Numbered from the stretch's first letter, positions 35,043 to 45,988 are shown. The stretch is DNA of 64,000 nt from Vigna angularis (GCF_016808095.1 NC_068973.1:20193501-20257500), one strand, 5' to 3'. Translations and numbers: made by a program. The notes: generated from the sequence alone by a model not told the origin.

Positions 35043-37505
35043 TCAAGTTCCTTCTTCAAGATTAATATCCGTATCCAACCAACTCCTTAACTGCTTCCGA
35101 TGTACTGTTTTGACTCTTCTAGAATATGGAGACTCTATCTCTATCATCTCCTTTTCTTTATAGCCTTTCATAACCCACAACTTGTTTTTGAATCTCACAT
35201 GTGAACCAAGTTTGAGTTGTTCTTTCATCCCATCATCATGAACTTCTCTTCCTCTGCCAATCTTCTCTTTTTCATGTACCTGAAACAACAAACAATGTTT
35301 ACCTTTAACCTTGAGCTTTTCATCTTTGAGACTAGTCATGAGTACATCTTGAAATGCAGCTTTATGACTAGCTTCTTCCTCCTGCATCTGTCTCTCCTCT
35401 TTGAAAACATCTACAATAACCCTTTCTTCTCGGTCTTGGAATGCTACTATACCTTCGTTCACATCAATGATAGCTTTGGCCGTTTTCATAAACGGTCTTC
35501 CGAGAATAATGGGTATCTTTTCGGTCTCCATCTCCATCACCACAAAATCTGCCAAGAACTGTAGTTTGCCTACACAAACTATAATGTCCTCTACTATTCC
35601 ATAAGGTTTCTTCGAAGATCCATCTGCCATTACTAGGTTAACCTTTATAGGTTTCACATCCACATCACCAATCTGTTCCAGTAAAGAATAAGGTATCAAG
35701 TTGACACTTGATCCTAAATCAAGTAAAGCTTTTCTGACTCTTTTCTTCCCTATTGTGCATGGAATGGAAAATCCTCCTGGATCCTCAGCTTTTGGAGGGA
35801 ATGACTCCTTTTTGACAGTTTTATACTTCTTTGTATCATCATCTCTACTTCTTTTCTTTGTAGAGATTTCTTCCTCAGGTTTAGTATAAACTGCAATTTG
35901 CTGTAGTATCTCCTTCCAAGGTGCGTCATTGTCCACCATATTGAATAATTCAGTAAAATCAAATTGTTTCTCCTAATTCTTTGGAAAAGGAAGCAAATCA
36001 TGATTCTTTATCTCTTTTCTCTCTTCTTTTTCTTTCTCTCCTTTCTCCTTCTTCTTTTCGTCTAACTCAACTATTTCATCATTTGTGCTCTCCACCACTC
36101 TACATTCTTCCCTGGGGTTAACCTCAGTATTAGTCCCAAAATTTCTGTTAGGCCTTTCTTCCACTTGCTTTGTAATCTGACCCATTTGAATCTCCAAATT
36201 CTTAATAGCAGCATCAGTACTCTTTTGAGAAGATTCAGATTTCTGTATAAATTGATTAACAGTTTCTTCCATCTTTATGAACCTTTCATTAAATGCAGCA
36301 AATTGTTGTCATAAAGTTGGTTGTTGCTGTTGTTTGTTGAATTGCCCGTTTTGTCCAGCTTGCCCATTCTGCCCTTGACCAATGCTTGGGTGTGGTTTCC
36401 ACCCTTGATTGCAGTTTCCTTGACGGTACGGAAACTGGTTGGCCATGAAGTTCACATCTTCCAAAGCTTCTTCTGGAAAGGCACACTGACCATTTATATG
36501 GTCACCTCCACACAATTCACACAACTGTGATTGAACCTATGCAACATTCTTTAACTCTTTCGGCAATTGTGCAAGTGTTTTTGTAAGAGCTTCCAGTTGT
36601 TGAGTTAGAATCTTATTTTGTGCTAGCAAGGCGTCATGAGTTTGCAGCTGTAAAACTCCTTTTTGTTGACTAAGAGCTCCTCTTTCACTATTCAAATCAT
36701 TATCACTAGTGGCCATATTATCAATGATTTCTGTAGCTTCTTCTGGAGTTTTCCATTTGATGTTTCCTCCAGCTGTGGCGTCAAGCATCATCTTGGTTTG
36801 AGACCCAAGACCTGTAAGAAAAGCCAAGACTACCTCCCCCTCGTCAAAACCATGTGTGGGAGTTTTTCTCAGTAAGCTTTTAAATCTATCCCATGCATGA
36901 CCTAGTGATTCCTCCATACCTTGCCTGAAAGTTGTAATCTCTTGCTTTCCTTTATTTACCTTTGATTGTGGAAAGTACTTGTTTAGGAATTTTGTTACCA
37001 CCTCTTCCCACTCTGTAAAACTTCCTTCTGGAAAAGAATTTAACCAAATCTTAGAATTGCCTCCTAGTGAGAATGGAAACAAGCTAAGTTTGATTGCATC
37101 ATCCGGCACCCCATTTATCTTGACTGTGTTGCAAATCTCGTTAAATGTAGTGAGGTGCTCATATGGGCTTTCGTGAGACAACCCATTAAACTGGTTACTC
37201 TTAACCAATTGGATTAGTGCTGGTTTCACCTCCGTATTTGCTGCATTGACTCTTGGTCTTGCTATGCTGTTGAAGTGTTGAGGTCCAGCTACATTTGTAT
37301 AATCAACAAGAGTTCGTCTATTGTTCTCCATATTTTCAGTGCTATGGTCAGAGTTCTGTAGTGATGGTTGTAACAGAGTTTCCGGAGAAGGAAAGAGTTC
37401 TCTAGATGTTCTGATTCTTCTCCTCCGTCTACTTTCTTCCAAACCTTCAAGAAGAGGATCTTCAGTTTTCTTGCTCCTTGTTCGGATTGCTTCCTGCATA
37501 CACAA
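35043..37505 (-). pseudogene. Athila-type gag-protease polyprotein of B (one frame, three stops)
   Basis: A single minus-strand frame from the ATG at 37505 to the stop at 35043, about 820 codons, broken only by stops at 36537-36539, 36309-36311 and 35973-35975. Order: basic N-terminus (RRRRRIRTSRELFPS), gag (QFNGLSHESPYEHLTTFNEI, LFPFSLGGNSKIWLNSFPEG, HAWDRFKSLLRKTPTHGFDE), a zinc-knuckle-like LCELCGGDHINGQC, Q/G/N-rich tail, charged coiled-coil-like linker (IVELDEKKKEKGEKEKEE), then the aspartic protease with active-site LLDLGSSVNLIPYSLLEQIG, flap-like ADGSSKKPYGIVED and PIILGRPFMKTAKAIIDV. The C-terminus is HVRFKNKLWV..IEIESPYSRRV. It ends without RT. All three stops are explained by single transitions, so decay is recent. 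Confidence 0.87.
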
Positions 37506-37698
37506 GAAAACAAATCCTTAACAGAATTGGTTAGCACAAAAAGATATAAAAGAAGATAAAATAAAAACAGAAAAATAAAAACAGAAAACAGAAAAATAAA
37601 ATAAAATAAAATAAAAATAAAAACAGAAAAAATATAAACAGAAAATAACAAGTCAAAGATAATCAATAATCAAACAAATAAACTAGTTAAACCACGAG

Positions 37699-37716
37699 TC
37701 CCCGGCAACGGCGCCA
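37699..37716 (-). promoter_or_regulatory. Primer-binding site of element B
   Basis: The minus strand reads TGGCGCCGTTGCCGGGGA, intact, six bases inside the extended repeat (37723). A second, degenerate PBS-like stretch (tggcgccgttttcggtg) lies at about 37757-37741, inside the repeat itself. Confidence 0.85.
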
Positions 37717-37722
37717 AAAACT

Positions 37723-39490
37723 TGATGACAAATTTATGAACACCGAAAACGGCGCCACAAACTTGTTTTACCCTCGGCAAGTGTGACCGAATCGTATCAA
37801 GTAATAAACTTGGTAAGACCAAGTATCGTTCTCCCAAAGGACTCACGGCCTAGTTAGTTATTTGATTCGTTGATTATTTAAGACTTGTGAACGATTGATA
37901 GTAGGTTTAAATGCAAAAGACAGTAATTAAACATGTATGCATGAATGTGATCAATGGCAAAAAGAGTAAAACAAACACGGGATGAATTATATGGATGAGT
38001 ATGTTGTTGGGGTTATCAATTTCATCTTATCCACTCTCATATACTTTAGGAATTCAACAATCTGTTCATCAATGTTAATGCCACTCTCTAAATCACCTTG
38101 TCAAGAAGGCCTATCCTTAATTACGAGTTCATACAATTCCTAGCATTCCTAATAATTAATTCTGAAGTGCAGGAGCTTAACGGCAACCAATATACTATTG
38201 GGAGAAATTCCCCGGATCTAGACTTCCCCGTACGTTCCCATATCGACAAAATCAATAATCATGACATCGAATGAGTTAAACAATGCACGCTTTGAGCAAA
38301 GAGGAAAAACCCTAACTAATGATGAAAGAAAGCATGTATCTCAAATAAGATGTTTCAACACTAATTCCATATATGAGAGTTTCACAAGATTACATTGATT
38401 CCCCAACAACAATACAAGGTTTAGTTCACCATATTCATGGTGAATCTAGATGAACAATAATGAAAGAATGAGAGATAAAACCCTAGAAAGGTAGAGAGGT
38501 AGCCTGAGCATCCAAGATTCTTCCTTCAAAGGGGTGGAAAAGAGAGTGTTTGCTTTGTCCCGGCCAAAGATACAAACCCTAGGAAAACCTAAAGCTTATA
38601 TATTATTCGTAATAATACAGAAAATTAGGCCCAAGCCCAAAATAGTGCCGCTCAGCGGTAAAATACCGCTTAGCGGTAAGTGCGTGAGTTGGTTTCCTCC
38701 CCTCAGCGGCCTTTGCACCCCTCAACGGAGCCAATGTGGGTTTCTGAGTGCCGCTCAGCGGTAAACTGCCGCTGAGCGGTGGTTACGGCTTCTCCTTTTG
38801 CACTTTTTAATGTCTTTTCTGATTCCATTCCTATCCTTCTTCACTTCTTTCACCAAATTCACCTTAAAACCTGCATAAAACACTGAAATCAAGCATAAAC
38901 CTGTCCAGCTCTCTTATTTCTAAAAATATAACCAACAGCATGATTTCAAGCTAGTTTCTAAGTGTTAAAGGTTGCATTTAGTATCAAATTTAAGCATGAA
39001 AATAACAGTTTTTCAACTGTTATCACAACCCCAAACTTAGAACTTTGCTTGTCCTCAAGCAAACAAAATGTAACTCAATCTTCTACAAATCTGTACAATG
39101 GTTCACTCATTCAAAAATCCTCTTTTCAAGATAAATAACAACTTCAATTAAACTCATGACAAAGATTTCAATCAAGACATGCACATGCTTTGGGTGTTCA
39201 CAAAATCACTTAATATCCAGCAAATGCTATTTTTCATGAATGATCAATCAACTAAGCATGGATGTTCATGTGCTCATAGAATATTTCCTCACTAGGTAAA
39301 GTGTTTCACTCAAACACAAGTGTATAAGAGGTAATCACTCATTCACTCTACTATCACAGTGTTACATGAATTGACTTTGCCTTTCATTTAACCACAATCA
39401 AATAAATTCACAAGCATGCATCATCACAAGGACTTTCAATGGCTTATAATGTGGCTGGGCTAACAAGAAAATTGGTTTTTCTAGATCACA
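37723..39490 (-). repeat. 5' long terminal repeat of B (extended)
   Basis: Same structure and length as 31770-33537, with core 37764-39025. The palindrome cluster is at about 38646-38785 (gtgccgctcagcggtaaaat, taccgcttagcggtaag, ccgctgagcggtgg). The plus-strand right end, ctagatcaca, joins A's 3' ORF directly. Confidence 0.82.
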
Positions 39491-39650
39491 GAGTCAGGCA
39501 TCTACAGAGACTCATGAGGCAGAGCCATTTCAGATGAGGGACATGTACATGTCTCTTATAGATGCCCGGATGCAATCCATTCACAGAGGGTAGGTGGCCA
39601 CAGCTGAGATGATCATTGGGATGTATGATACACCCCCAGCACATAGGTGG
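39491..39650 (+). pseudogene. 3' ORF of A, remainder after B
   Basis: The frame from 39492 reads SQASTETHEAEPFQMRDMYM SLIDARMQSIHRG, a stop, then VATAEMIIGMYDTPPAHRW. This is the C-terminal tail of the ORF begun at 30969. After about 39650 the sequence is D's LTR. Confidence 0.65.
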
Positions 39651-40605
39651 ACCTTTCTCCATAGGCGCTTGAACGTCAATGTACCACGACTGACGCGCGC
39701 TTGAGCGCCACACCTTTCTGGGTGCTTGAGCGCCATTTTTTGCTGACATGGGAAATTTGTCTATTTAACTCAGAAACGCAAAGGGATTTGGATCTTTGGT
39801 TTTTTGGAGCTCATGCAGGCGGTGAAGAGCTTATGGGAACATCTCCTCCTCTTCTTTAGGTCTCCTTCTTCTTCCATCATCATGTTTGTAAGCTCTAGGG
39901 TTCTCCATGGAAGTGGAGAACTAGATTCATCTTATTAAGGTTAGATGTAGCCTCTGAATTCTTGTGTAATTGTTGAATGATTAAAATATATATCAATTAC
40001 TAGTATTCTTATTTTCGATCTTAAAGATTGCATGTAATAGGAATGTTGATGTCTTGAATTTGGGGTTTCATGGATTATGGAGACATAAGATGGAACCTAG
40101 AACTGAAACAAGAGTCCTTGTGGTCATTGATTATAGGGATGAAAGATGATTCACATGTTGTCTTAAGATCCTTGTGCTCATTAATGCGGGTTTTCTTGTT
40201 AGATTTTCTAAGGGATTAGAGTTTAATGTGAAAAAATTAGGCCCTTTCACCTAAGGGATTAGATTTAGAGTGTTTTTGTAGATTTGTTTTAGTAAATTGA
40301 TGGAGAGGAGATGAAATTGGGTAAGCACAAGAGTGAAATAGGTGAAAACTAACCTTAGCAATGTCCTTTCATACCATTTCTAGTTGAATCCATGTCTAAG
40401 TGTCTTCAAACACCAAAGTTCAACCTTGGATATTTGTAATTTTATCTCTTTGCACATTTGTAAATGGGTGTTATGTTCTTGAGTCTAGACGAGTTGTTAA
40501 TCGCATAATTCTCTAGTATTACGAGTCTCTTGGGAAAACGATACCTGGTCTTACCATGGTTTATTACTTGAAACGATTCGGTGCACTTGCCGAACCAACC
40601 CAACA
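39651..40605 (+). repeat. 5' LTR of D, second part
   Basis: Resumes as 'cctttctccataggcgcttgaacg', aligned to 47686 onward in the 3' LTR, and ends CCGAACCAACCCAACA. It carries GC-rich cgcttgagcgcc motifs (39661-39735) and the sentences ctctagggttctccatggaa and gtctcttgggaaaacgatac. It has only a short run of AT where the 3' copy has a long TA array, and a single copy of the segment that is duplicated at 48358-48542. Confidence 0.85.
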
Positions 40606-41673
40606 AGTTTTTGGCGTTATTGTCGGGGACTCGTGTCAATACTAGACTTGTGTGAAATTTCTAACTTGTTTGGACTTTCGTTGTTTATAGAACTAACTCT
40701 TTTTGTTGTAAATAGATTTTCACTTTTACTTGGGCTAATTTGTGACTTTAGCTTAGTTGTGTCTAAGTGTATGTAGGGCGATTTTCATACAAGCAGGATT
40801 ACAACCTCAAAAGCATTGTGGAGTCCCTAAGATTGAAGGAATTATAGGAGACAAGGAGACAACTAGCTTGAGCATCACAAGCTGCCCCCAAATTCTCCCT
40901 TGCTTGATATTGTTGCAAGTGTTACGGGAAAGAAATAGAAGAAAGGGAGAAGCAAAAGAGGAAGCTTAGTCACCACCACTCTTTGATGGGAGTCAAAGAA
41001 CTCAAGCCTTGCAAGCCAAAGTTGATCAAAAGAAGTGAGCGTTTAAAGATGTCAAAGTAGTGGAAGGGCTAAGATGAAGATTTATATGCTTTGAGAGTTG
41101 ATTTGGTGGCTAGAAAGAGGTTCAAGAAGAGTTGGTGAGAGGAGCACACCAACAACAACATTTGCACTTCATTAAGTAATCTGTCAGGCTAATGAAATTA
41201 AACAAGCGCTTTTTGGAGGCAACCCGGTTTTCTTACCATTTTTACTTGTGTTTGTGTAGTTTTTGTTTCATGTGAATTAGTAACTTATGTTTTGCATATG
41301 TGCCTTATTGCATTTTTTGTCATTTTTGAGTTGCAATGGTATGTTTATGGTTGTTATGAGTGTATTAGGTTAGTTTTAGCTTGTTTGGTGTGTGAGTGCA
41401 TTTAAAGAAGGTCTGGAACCAAAATTTTGCAGAATTCCGATATGGCACTCAAGCACCGCTGGCTGAGGGGCGCCCAAGTGCGACTGGTACATTGGCTCTC
41501 CTGGCTGAGTCATGCTTAATCACCCATGACAAAAGGGCGCTGAGGCACCCAAAAAAATGGTTATGCACAATTTTTTTTATTTCATTATGAGCTTTTCTCT
41601 TGTTTTGCACTCTTTCATACACTCCCTTTTCTATGTTTGTGAACCAATTTCTTTAGTTGTTACCTTTGGAAGG

Positions 41674-42976
41674 TGTTAAACCCTCGACAAGTTTAACCGA
41701 ATCGTATCAAGTAATAAACCTGGTAAGACCAAGTATCGTTCTCAAAAAGGACTCACGGCCTAGACAGTTGTGTGGTTTGTTGATTAGCTAAGACTTGCAA
41801 ACCAATTGATTAAGATTTAAATGCAAATACTCAAAAGTAAATATGAATGCATGGATTGATCAATGGTAAGAAGAAACAAAACACGTGAATTGAAATATAT
41901 GGATGATTATGTTGTTGGGGTTTATCAATTTCATCCTATCTACTCTCATGTATTCAGGAATTCATCTTTCTTCATTAATTGTTAATGCCACTTTCTAAAT
42001 TACCTTAAACCCGATGTCTCGGCGAAGAAAGCCTAATCATAATCACTACTTTACAATGTCTTGTCTCCCTAGCAATTAATCATGCATTACACAGCACCAA
42101 AGCTTAAAGGCAACCGACCATCATACTCCTATGTCTAGGTTTATACTACTATTGGGAGAGATTCCCCAGATCTAGAATTCCCCGTATGTGTCCATATCGA
42201 CAATATCAATTATCATGACATCGAATGAGTTAAACAATGCATGCTTTGAGCAAAGAGGAAAAACCCTAACAATTAATGAAAGAAAGCATGTATCTTAAAG
42301 AAGATTTTTAAGAACAAATTCCATACATGAGAGTTTCAAAAGGATTACAGTGATTCCCCAACAACAATAAATGTTTAGTTCACCATATTCATGGCGAAAC
42401 TATATGAATTACAATTAAAGAGTGAAAAGATAGAACCCTAGAAAGGTGAGAAAGGAGCTGTAACATCCAAAATCCTCCTCCAAGGGGTGAAAGAGTGTGT
42501 TTTTGCTTCGTCCCAGCCAAAGATGACTGACCTAGGTTAACTAAAACCTTATATAGTATTCTAAAAATTACAGAAAAGTAGGCCCAAGCCCAGAAAAGTG
42601 GCGCTCAGCGGTAAATACCGCTCAGCGGCAATAGCGTGTCTTCTATTCTGCCCCTCAGCTGCATTTTTCCCCTCAGCGGTGCCAACAGGTCCTTGAGAGT
42701 GCCGCTCAGCGGTAATTGGCGTTGAGCGGTACTTGCGGCTTCTCTTCTTGTGCACTTTTTGTGTCCTTTTCTGATTCCATCTCTGTCCCACTTCACTTCT
42801 TTCATGAAATTCATCTCAAAACCTGCAAAAACAAGGAAATCAAGCATAAAACCTGTCTAACTCTCTTATTTCCGAAAACATAAGCAAAAACATGATTTCA
42901 AGCTAATTTCTAAGTCTTAAAGGTTGCTTTTGATATCAATTTTAAGTGTAAAATAACAATTTTTCAACTGTTATCA
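41674..42976 (-). mobile_element. Solo LTR G (Athila-type family), TSD GRAGG
   Basis: 1303 bp. The plus strand starts TGTTAAACCCTCGAC and ends TTTTCAACTGTTATCA. Flanks are gaagg (41669-41673) and ggagg (42977-42981), a 5 bp duplication with one change. The body is close to the LTRs of A, B and F, with palindromes at 42600-42745 and the minus-strand TATA region near 42550-42565. It has no PBS-relic extension. Confidence 0.88.
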
Positions 42977-44058
42977 GGAGGCTAAATTCTAAACCTTCCT
43001 TCTTTGTTTATGTAGTTTTGTGATTAAATGTTGAGTGATTGAAGGTGTATTTGTCATGTGTGTTTCAATTTAATTATCTTAGAGGGTTTAAGTGTGTTTT
43101 GTATCTGGTTATTTGTGGTTAGTCTCTTGTTAGAGTGATCGGTGTATTGTTAGAGTGATTGATGTATTTTCATATGTTTTAGATTGTCTTATTGTGCTTT
43201 GGTGTGGTGTAGTATATCTTGGTGTGTTTTCAAATGCTTAAATATGTTTTGACATGTTATGGTGTGCTTTATTTAGGATGTTTTGGTGGGATCTTAAATG
43301 CTTAAATATGATTGGAATGCATATGTGTAGTTTTGAGTTGTAAAGTAAAAAGCTTTGGAAATGTGCATTCAATTTACCATTCATGCATTCAATTTCATTC
43401 CCTATGTTTTAGACAAGTTTCTATAATGCAAACATTATATTATGGATTGAATTGAGTGTGAATGAGGGTCAAATACAAAATATCCCAATGTGAGAGGCCT
43501 AAAAACTTGAACTGTAGAATTCTGCAGAATGGTGCTCAAACGCTCTTATCTAAGGGGCGCCCAAGCGCCCGTGGGTAAAGGTCTCCTTTCCCCAACGCCC
43601 TAACGCCCATTGACCAGGGGTGACCAAGTGTCAGATCCTGGTTTAAGCACCATTTTTTTTCGTTTTTGGTTTTGATTGTTTTGTTTCTTTGCACTGTTTT
43701 GGACATTTCTTTTAGTGTGTTTTTGGAACTTTCTCTTCAGTTGTAGACTATAAGATACTAATTTTACTTTGAGCTTTCTTGTGCAGGATAACATCTTCCT
43801 TAGGACTTTAAAGGTTTCAAAACCACCATTGATCAATCTTTGAGGCATGCGTGAGTTGAGCAACCTATGACTTGAAGATTTTGCTGCTCGTGTAGCATGG
43901 CCTAGGGGCAGACCCCTACTGATGGGGCAGGTGGAGCAGTTGTAGAGTATAAGCCACTAGGAGAAGGAAGATGTTACACATGAAAAGTGAAGCTAGTGTT
44001 CTACACTACTAGAGCTGCAAAGAGTCCACCTAGTCCGGTTTTTCAGTTTTAATTTCTA

Positions 44059-45988
44059 CACTAGTGCAGAATTGATCTTTAACGTCACCCCATAGACGTC
44101 CGTCCACCAAAACCCCAACGTAAATAATTGATCGGTGGCATAAATGTAAATAATTCAGTGTGGAGACGTCCGTCCTGGAGGGGGCCGGACGTCTATAATA
44201 TAGTAGACGTCCGACCCCTCTAACGGACGTTCAAAAGGCTGACGGGAGGGTTGAAGATTCAGCCTTTTGAATGTCCGTCCTGGAGGGGGACGGACGTCTA
44301 TATATAGTAAATGTCCGGCCCCCTCCAGAACGGACGTTCAAGAGGCTGACAGGTTCAACTCCCCATGTCAGCCACTTGAACGTCCGTCCTGGAGGGGGAC
44401 GGACGTCTATATGTAGTAGACGTCCGTCCCCCTCCAGGACGGACGTTCAAGAGGCTAACTGGTGGAGTTGAAGAGTTGATTGATTCAGCCTCTTGAACGT
44501 CCGTCCTGGAGGGGGCCGGACGTTTACTATATATAGACGTCCGTCCCCTTCCAGGACGGACGTTCAAGAGGCTGACTGGTGGTGTTGAAGAGTTGAAGAG
44601 TTCAAGAGGCTGACAGGTTCAACTCCCCATGTCAGCCACTTGAACGTCCGTCCTGGAGGGGGCCGGACGTTTACTATATATAGACGTCCGTCCCCCTCCA
44701 GGACGGACGTTCAAGAGGCTGACTGGTGAAGTTGAAGAGTTGAATCTGTCAGCCTTTTGAACGTCCGTCTTGGAGGGGGCCGGACGTCTATATATAGTAA
44801 ACGTCTGGCCCCCTCCAGGACGGACGTTCAAGAGGCTGACAGGTTCAACTCCCCATGTCAGCCACTTGAACGTCTATCCTGGAGGGGGACGGACGTCTAT
44901 ATATAGTAGACGTCCGTCCCCCTCCAGGACGGACGTTCAAGAGGCTGACTGGTGGAGTCAAAGAGTTGATTGATTCAGCCTCTTGAACGTCCGTCCTGGA
45001 GGGGGCCGGACGTTTACTATGTATAGACGTCCGTCCCCCTCCAGGACGGACGTTCAAGAGGCTGACTGATGGTGTTGAAGAGTTGAACCTGTCAGCCTTT
45101 TGAACGTCCGTCCTGGAGGGGGTCGGACGTCTATATATAGTAAACGTCCGACCCCCTCCAGGACGGACATTCAAGAGGCTGACAGGTTCAACTCCCCATG
45201 TCAGCCACTTGAACGTCCGTCCTGGGAGGGCGCGGACGTTTATAATATTATAGACGTCCGTGGGATGGGGGCGGACGTTCACTAGTGCAGAATTGGCTCG
45301 TTTCAACTCGCCATGTCAGCCACTTGAACGTCTGTCCTGGGAGGGCGCGGACGTCTATAACAGTATTAATATTGTAAACGCGAACCCGCGAGCAGTTACG
45401 CTCGTCTTCCCCCTGTGAACGCTGTCTGCGCCATTGATTTTCCAGGTGCGTTTTCTCTCTTTTGGACCGTTTAAATTGACTTTCAATCCGATTACATTGC
45501 TCTGTGATGAAATACCTTTGATTTGAACCGATTAAAAATCGTTTTCGGTACGTTTTTTTGCAGTCTCTTGCGTGTTCTTGGGCGGATTCTTTGACTGTTT
45601 TTGGGCTACGTTTTACGCCGTTCCCTCCTCGATTTCCCTCCCTTTGACTGTTTTTGGGCTACATTCTTAGGCCGTTCCGGCAGTGCACAAACGGACGTCC
45701 AACCCCCCAGCCCCTACCACTAACAATACAGCCAAGTAGACGTCAAGGGTCGAGGCGCCGGACGTCTATATAGACGTCCGGCCTGACACAACGGACGTCT
45801 ATATAAACGTCCGGCCTGACATAGCGGACGTTTATATAGACGTCCGGCCTGACACAACGGACGTTTATATAAACGTCCGGCTTGACACAACGGACGTCTA
45901 CATAGACGTCACCCGCATAGACGTCCGTTGGAGGTCGGACGTCAAAAGGCCCACAGAACGGACGTCTATAGCCCGTTCTACACTAGTG
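44059..45988. mobile_element. Non-autonomous mini-CACTA H, TSD CTA
   Basis: 1930 bp. Left end CACTAGTGCAGAATTG, right end CGTTCTACACTAGTG (inverse CACTAGTGTAGAACG). Flanked by CTA on both sides (44056-44058 and 45989-45991), the 3 bp duplication expected for CACTA elements, and the host flank rejoins as ttttaatttcta/ttttaatttc. It encodes no transposase. The left two thirds is an array of large palindromes built on GACGTCCG. 45380-45680 is unrelated, more ordinary sequence with a short internal duplication (tttgactgtttttgggctac, twice). 45690-45975 is a run of about 40 bp 'cggacgtctatatagacgtccggcctgacacaa' repeats. Confidence 0.88.
44160..45370. repeat. Array of about ten palindromes in H
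   Basis: Each unit is a near-perfect inverted repeat about 75 bp long: ttgaacgtccgtcctggagg, ggg(a/c)cggacgt, a (t/c)tatatatagta centre, then its reverse complement. Centres fall near 44196, 44302, 44412, 44533, 44678, 44797, 44907, 45022, 45138 and 45248, 105-145 bp apart. Spacers are either gaggctgacaggttcaactc... or gaggctgactggtg(g)agttgaagagttga... and are themselves partly mutual inverses, so larger hairpins can form. Arms contain CGTCCG-rich, methylation-prone sequence. Confidence 0.88.

Larger units (their letters stand above)
31770..39490 (-). mobile_element. Athila-type gag-protease element B, young
   Basis: Bounded by two 1768 bp direct repeats (31770-33537 and 37723-39490) that differ by only a scatter of substitutions by eye. 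Minus-strand order: repeat, PBS (37716-37699), gag-protease (37505-35043), two hairpin motifs, 3' non-coding sequence, repeat. No RT or integrase is present in the roughly 4.2 kb interior. The repeats contain a 1262 bp conventional LTR core plus extensions at both ends (see findings). The junctions lie in A's 3' ORF; I could not find a matching 5 bp duplication (aggcc left, gagtc right). Confidence 0.85.
25853..39650 (+). mobile_element. Athila-type gag-protease element A, 3' truncated, split by B
   Basis: 5' LTR 25853-27156 (TGATAACAG...GGGTAAACA), PBS 27163-27180, gag, protease, two copies of a hairpin motif, then a 3' ORF interrupted by B and resuming at 39491. There is no RT, RNase H or integrase between the protease and the 3' ORF, so the element was non-autonomous or is a deletion derivative. 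The sequence runs from the end of the 3' ORF (about 39650) straight into D's LTR: the 3' non-coding part, PPT, 3' LTR and about 100 bp of D are deleted. No target duplication can therefore be read. Confidence 0.85.

Noticed and set aside
44271..45306. Several overlapping open frames with repeated NVRPGGGRTS / RRPSPSRTDVQ on both strands
   Set aside because: They are translations of the palindrome array in H. Open frames on both strands with mirror content are expected from GC-rich inverted repeats and match no protein family.
44059..45988. CRISPR-like array (regular palindromic repeats with spacers)
   Set aside because: The context is a plant transposon with CACTA ends and a CTA duplication; the spacers are homologous to each other and there are no cas genes.
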